This document shows, in pieces, positions 59,497 to 64,000 of a stretch of DNA of 64,000 bases; the first letter of the stretch is position 1; every line of letters begins with the position of its first letter. The DNA comes from Saururus chinensis (taxonomy: Eukaryota; Streptophyta; Magnoliopsida; Piperales; Saururaceae), in assembly GCA_035235625.1 (NCBI GenBank), contig CP141147.1, positions 2,456,001-2,520,000 of the forward strand, in the 5' to 3' direction. Below the pieces are notes generated by a model that made no database searches, was not told the origin of the DNA, and saw nothing but the letters and a program-made list of their open reading frames with translations. A program made the position numbers and the translations under genes.

Positions 59497-59659
59497 ATTG
59501 TGGAGTGTCTTCCCAACTCTAGATGGCTTTTGAAGTGATCTTTCAAAAGTCAGATGTCCTTATACGTGGACTTGGCTCTTGCAAGCCCCCCTCCAAGGAG
59601 TTTTTGTAGTTCATGTCTGTTTTATATCTTCTTATGAAGGGCTATGAGTCATCCCATTG

Positions 59660-60957
59660 AAGTTGGAATGATTGTTGCACAGTATAAGACTTCCAATTAT
59701 GGAATGCCGAAAGCTGACCGCAGAATGATGAAAGTTGCTACCGATTGCCAACTATAAAAATTGAATCTCACTAATTTTATGTTGATATTTGTAGGTACAT
59801 ACATGAACCACACACACACACACAAAATCCCACACATTTAAATTTTAGCATACTTCTATGGTAAAATCATATCATATTCATCTATAACTTCAATGTCCTA
59901 ATGGCATACAAAGAACCACACCCCAAAAATTACTAAATATGAGTAAAAACCTTAACTTATAAGACATTTCATTCTCACTCCATCATGTCCTTCCCCTTAT
60001 TATTATTTTTTCTCATTCTTTGTCCTTACTACTACTAAAAACTTGGCCAACTAAGTTTTAGTCGAGGAATTTTTCAACTTGAAATAATTCTTCCACAAAA
60101 ATTCATCGTGAATGCTGCAAAATAGCAATTTCATCAATTAAGCTTATCAAACCCTATAAAATAGAATTAAACTTTGATAAGCTAATATTAATATAAAATT
60201 AACCCTAAAATGCATAAAAGTAGGGTATATACATAGTTATATTATGAACATATCAGGAGCCCTCAAACAGCTTCAGGGGTATCAATAAATAGTTTTTTAA
60301 TGAACAACGAATCTCGCCGAGGAGTCACTACTAGTCACCTCCCGTCGATGACTTCCGTTAGCCACCGATGAATCCCAGTACACTGGAATGGTGCTGCATT
60401 GTTCCAGTGTTTATTTATTATATTATGTTGGGTAGTGGGAAAACTAAGAGCAGTTTTGTCCATAAATAAGTAATATGGTATTTGTATTTAAAATTCATAG
60501 AATATGAAATATTGTATTCTTCGGCTAAGAAATATGGAAAAATCTCTTATTAAAACCACAATGTTAAATGGAAAGCTCACACAAACCATTTAGCATTAGT
60601 AGAAGACTACCTTTTCCGTGGAGGACCTCAAACTCTAATCCCGTTGGTAACATTTGAAATTGCTATAACATGAACAATGACAATAGAAATGTGGGCTCTA
60701 GAGCCACTATAATATTATTTAAGTACTAGAGTCATCCTCAAATGGTAGGACCTAGAATTGACAAATACTTGATCTAGAATGCCCCTTGGGGGAGAAATAG
60801 TACCACTGCCAAACATGGCAGTTAACACAAACCACATTGAGGCAAGGGAGTACACACCCACCACAACAAAAATAATGGCCCTGACTCCCTTGGAGCTTTA
60901 CCCATCAACTCAGTGAGCAGATGGGGCATCTCCACGGGAGAGGAAGAGAACAGAGAT
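59660..60957. other. Intergenic with (CA)n tract and a hairpin
   Basis: Positions 59659-59806 are the inverted counterpart of 45224-45366. A CA run lies at 59809-59824. A near-perfect hairpin lies at 60380-60410 (ACACTGGAA / TTCCAGTGT arms, with ATG/CAT extending them). No gene is supported. Confidence 0.55.
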
Positions 60958-62128
60958 TGATCGTTTATAATTAAACCATTTGCAAGTGTACAAGGTAATT
61001 GTACTAGGATGAGTATTTAAGGGTTATCGAACCTCAGGGACGGATGAATAATTACTAAATATAAAGAAGAATTTGCTGGTTTAAAACTAAAACAACTTAA
61101 ACTTAAATTAAGTAAAGGAAAAGAAATCAACTAATTTAAAGGTAAGAGATTAATATGATGGAATTTACTTAGGAAATCGAATCCACTATAGAACCATAAC
61201 AATTCCTTAACTTTTAATCTAAATCTAGTGTGAATATGAACAAGTATTCTCAGCTACAAGCTAGAATTACTTTAGAAAGAATCATTAATTAATTTTCATG
61301 GCATGAACTATCTTCAACAATAGCACGAATCATCTACACTAAATAGCTATAGGCATGACCCGTCTAATCTTAGTATAACTCATCCAAGTCCTTAATTATC
61401 TGAACATTAAAACTATTGTATGACCATCTCATCTAAATCACAGAAATTAGAATTGATGCAAATATCAAAACCACATCAATCTATCATCTACAAGACAATA
61501 AATCAACATAGATTTGAATAAACATTAAAAAGCTCTTCCATTAAAAAGGAAATCCTTATCATACAATTGTCATAATTCACAACTGAGATCTAAATTAAAA
61601 AGAAAAGAAACTGAAACTTATCTATAGCTTCATCAACTCCTAAGTAAAAGAAAGGTTTAGCCTTCCATGGTAGAAGAAAGTAATTGAATCATTATTGAAA
61701 GCTTTGGCTTCTTCTCCATCTTCTTCTTCCTTCTTCTCTTCAAAAAATTTACTTGTTCACCCTTAATTTCATGTCAAATAAGTCTTTATATAGGCATTAG
61801 ATCCGTAAGAAAGAGTTGTATATGAAAAGGACTCAAAATTGGGTGAAATAAGGAATCTGCGCGTTATGCCGATCGATCGCCTGCAAGCCCGTTCGAACGC
61901 TTGAACTGAATTTTCTTCAAAATCCGTGTAACCCATCAATCGGTAAGTGACCCCGTTCGATCGCCAATGAAGAATCTGCAAAATAAGCCAATTTAATTCA
62001 AAACACCATGGAAGCTTTTTCTAACCTAATTAAATTTAATATCTAATAATTTAACCTATATTAACACTTAAATGAGACTAGATAGTAAAATAATTAAGGG
62101 TAAAATAACGCATAAATTATACTTATCA
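60958..62128 (-). mobile_element. Solo LTR-like element, family L3, minus orientation (1171 bp)
   Basis: In the minus orientation it begins TGATAAGTATAATTTATGCG and ends with CTTGTACACTTGCAAATGG...AACGATCA. TATATAAAG on the minus strand (61784-61792), 336 bases from the start, fits an LTR promoter. The flanks are GAGAT (60953-60957) and GAGAC (62129-62133), a 4-of-5 match consistent with an aged target duplication. The TGATAAGT start and the CAAGTGTACAAGG motif are like LTRs of non-chromovirus Gypsy (Tat/Athila) elements, which is inference. Confidence 0.75.
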
Positions 62129-62842
62129 GAGACTACTATTCTAGGCAAGCAATTCAATCTTTTTGCAAATGTGTGGGTGCTAAAACAACAAACAGACACT
62201 ACCAAAAGCAAAAAAAAAATAAATAAATAAATTTAAACGTACATAACTTGTTGGCAAGGCAAGAAGAGAGTGGAGTTTATGACAAGGAGGCAAAAGGAGG
62301 GGGATGAAAAGAACTCCAGGTATGGAGAGGCCAACAGTAGATGGAGAGTGATGGGGCATATGGAGATGGAGCAAGGTGGCTCTGGGACAAGGGGGTCGAT
62401 GAAGGTGAAGCAAGGCAGATTCAAGAAATTGATGGATAGGGAGCAAGGCAAAGCAGAGTGGACTTGGGTGGGGTGAGGTGGAGCGAAGGTGCAAAGTTGG
62501 CCCCTTTGGCTTGGAGAGGTAGAGAAGGGAAGTGCTTTGGGAGGAGAAAGAAAGGGGGTTGTGTCATGACCACAATAGCCAGATAGCTAGGTCGGGTTAT
62601 GACATGGCAACTCGTATTATATAGATGTGGATGTATTATCACATTTATCCTATTTTCCCAACTTTTGCAATAAATTGCACTTCTATTGATTTTCAACAAG
62701 GATCACTCTTCATTCCTAAGTCAATGTAGTTTGTCTCGAAGAAATTTCATTTGAATTCATGTTATAACAGCCCATACCAACACACGAGCCCTATGCCTAG
62801 ATCATGACCTACTTTCGGCAAGCAAGGGGTGACACGCGGTAG
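62129..62842. other. Intergenic, no gene recognised
   Basis: Purine-rich on the plus strand between 62,250 and 62,560, giving overlapping open frames on both strands with low-complexity products. None is supported. Confidence 0.4.
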
Positions 62843-62844
62843 TA

Positions 62845-62937
62845 ATCCCTCATTCTGATATTAATTGCTTGGGTTAAAAAACCCAAATGAATTAATTTGA
62901 GTTCATTCAATCAAATATTTAATATGGGATGGAGGAG
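62845..62937. mobile_element. Short Stowaway-like MITE (93 bp)
   Basis: The ends ATCCCTCATTCTGATATTAA and, inverted, CTCCTCCATCCCATATTAAA are flanked by TA (62843-62844, 62938-62939). Confidence 0.65.
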
Positions 62938-63534
62938 TAATTCACTTCATCCAATCTGTTGGCCATTTAGCCTCCATTGATATCAAAATGATTCAAACAA
63001 TATAAATATCATAACTAAATGGAGGCAGTTTCCTTCCTTTTAGCATGTCGCATGTGACATTACATCAATGCACGATAGTCAAATATTAAAATAATTCTAA
63101 CAATTTATAAATATCATGTAATTAAGTTGAGGAAATTTCCTTCAATTTAGTATGTCAGATCGATTAAGAGATTATCTTATTGATAATGACATTGTATGGG
63201 ATGATCCGTGAAATATTGGGTGAGTTTCACCTTAGCATTGTAATTGAAGTATTGTTATGTGTGGCTTTGAGGGGCTTTAGGACTCTCTCACAGTGAGGCA
63301 GCAGACCACTTGAATTTGATATTTATAACATAAATGTTTTCTTGATCTTCGTGACCAAAACCCTATGACGGGTCGACATACGCAGTTGTACATAGATGAC
63401 GAGCTGCCTTCTAGATACTTATGTTTGGTAGCCTTACCGCCGGTCTGGCAAAACACGCCTATTTGTAAATGTGGGCCAGTTTGATACTGCCCCTTAATAT
63501 TTCTAACTAAATGTCTAATAGTAAAGACATAATA

Positions 63535-63621
63535 CTCCCTCCGCCCCTCATAATTGTTCCACTTGGTTTTTAGTTCATTTTAAAAAAAACGAAATGGAGT
63601 TATTATCGTGGGCAGAGGGAG
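63535..63621. mobile_element. Short Stowaway-like MITE (87 bp)
   Basis: The left end CTCCCTCCGCCCCTCATAAT follows a TA. The right end GTGGGCAGAGGGAG matches it inverted, but the right TA has changed to AA. Confidence 0.6.
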
Positions 63622-64000
63622 AATTTCTAATTTCAATGCTAAATGTCTCTAGGATTCAAACGAAGTAAAACTGTAGTAAACAAACAAACGGAGCAGCAGC
63701 TCCCTGCCTCTGCTAATTGTTGGCATTTAAAAAACTTTTTCATGAAATAATATTTGCACGTTAGTTTCTTAATTTGAATTAGATCATGAATCTCTCGTGT
63801 TTGTGGACCTAAGAAGTTTTTCCAAATTGCAACCAAACAATAATATTCACTTTAACCTGTGTAGTAAGTTATTATTGAAAAATGAACGCCTTGTTTCTTA
63901 CTCACGAGAGTGGGGGAGACCGGCAAATATTTGTAGTGCTTCAAGTGAGAAGATCAATCGGTGTGTGCTGAAACTGAATATGGCTTCCAGCATTCTAACT
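63622..64000. other. Right edge, no gene recognised
   Basis: No supported gene, RNA or repeat up to the end of the window. Confidence 0.4.

Larger units (their letters stand above)
45840..59656. repeat. Tandem segmental duplication, copy 2 (about 5.72 kb plus nested insertion)
   Basis: Aligns with copy 1 from the same start to the same end. It carries its own insertion (51409-59501) and lacks the solo LTR of copy 1, so both insertions came after the duplication. Confidence 0.9.

Noticed and set aside
59809..59824. CRISPR-like or structured repeat
   Set aside because: It is a plain CA microsatellite. No CRISPR arrays are expected or seen in this plant sequence.
61880..61905. GTTCGAACG resembling a tRNA B box
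   Set aside because: No A box, no cloverleaf arms and no terminator; it sits inside the L3 LTR and is only a palindrome.
62566..62610. TGTCATGACC as the start of another inverted L1 element
   Set aside because: No matching GGACATTACA-type end or 5-bp duplication was found in the remaining window.

Overview
This is nuclear DNA from a flowering plant, most likely a monocot. The evidence is spliced genes with GT-AG introns, a HAK/KUP potassium transporter with plant exon structure, a plastid-targeted phosphoserine aminotransferase, Stowaway MITEs and several LTR-retrotransposon remnants. The monocot suggestion rests on the very GC-rich 5' half of the aminotransferase gene and is an inference; the species is not identified. 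No organellar, viral or bacterial genes were seen.

Layout. Positions 1-400 hold the N-terminal part of a minus-strand gene that runs off the left edge (plant mobile domain/DUF1985-like). Positions 3466-7667 hold a complete seven-exon HAK/KUP transporter on the minus strand. Positions 9.2-11.5 kb hold exon-like fragments of an unrecognised gene. Positions 11,728-14,560 are a large solo-LTR-like element on the minus strand with a 5-bp target duplication. Positions 17,088-18,386 hold an intronless plastid PSAT gene with a TATA box. Positions 19-26 kb are mostly AT-rich intergenic DNA with MITEs and small tandem repeats. Positions 26,570-31,038 are a decayed, complete Ty1-copia element on the minus strand.

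Positions 31.2-35.9 kb are a tandem duplication of a Myb/SANT-like (LIMYB-type) gene. The first copy was cut short by the duplication breakpoint and a frameshift; the second is intact at 287 codons. From 35.9 to 59.7 kb a noncoding unit of about 5.7 kb is tandemly duplicated. Copy 1 was then interrupted by a 3.6-kb solo LTR. Copy 2 was interrupted by an 8.1-kb insertion that is itself a 4.45-kb solo LTR containing a second 3.6-kb solo LTR. All these insertions have TG...CA ends and exact 5-bp target duplications, and the sister copy supplies the empty site. The right end (60-64 kb) holds another solo LTR (1.17 kb) and two short MITEs.

The clearly functional host genes are the potassium transporter, PSAT (serine biosynthesis in plastids) and probably the second Myb/SANT gene. 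They are unrelated and form no operon or cluster. The most unusual material is the family of very large solo-LTR-like elements with matching inverted ends, the relative dating allowed by the 5.7-kb duplication, and a long inverted repeat inside that duplication whose two copies are much more alike than the DNA beside it.
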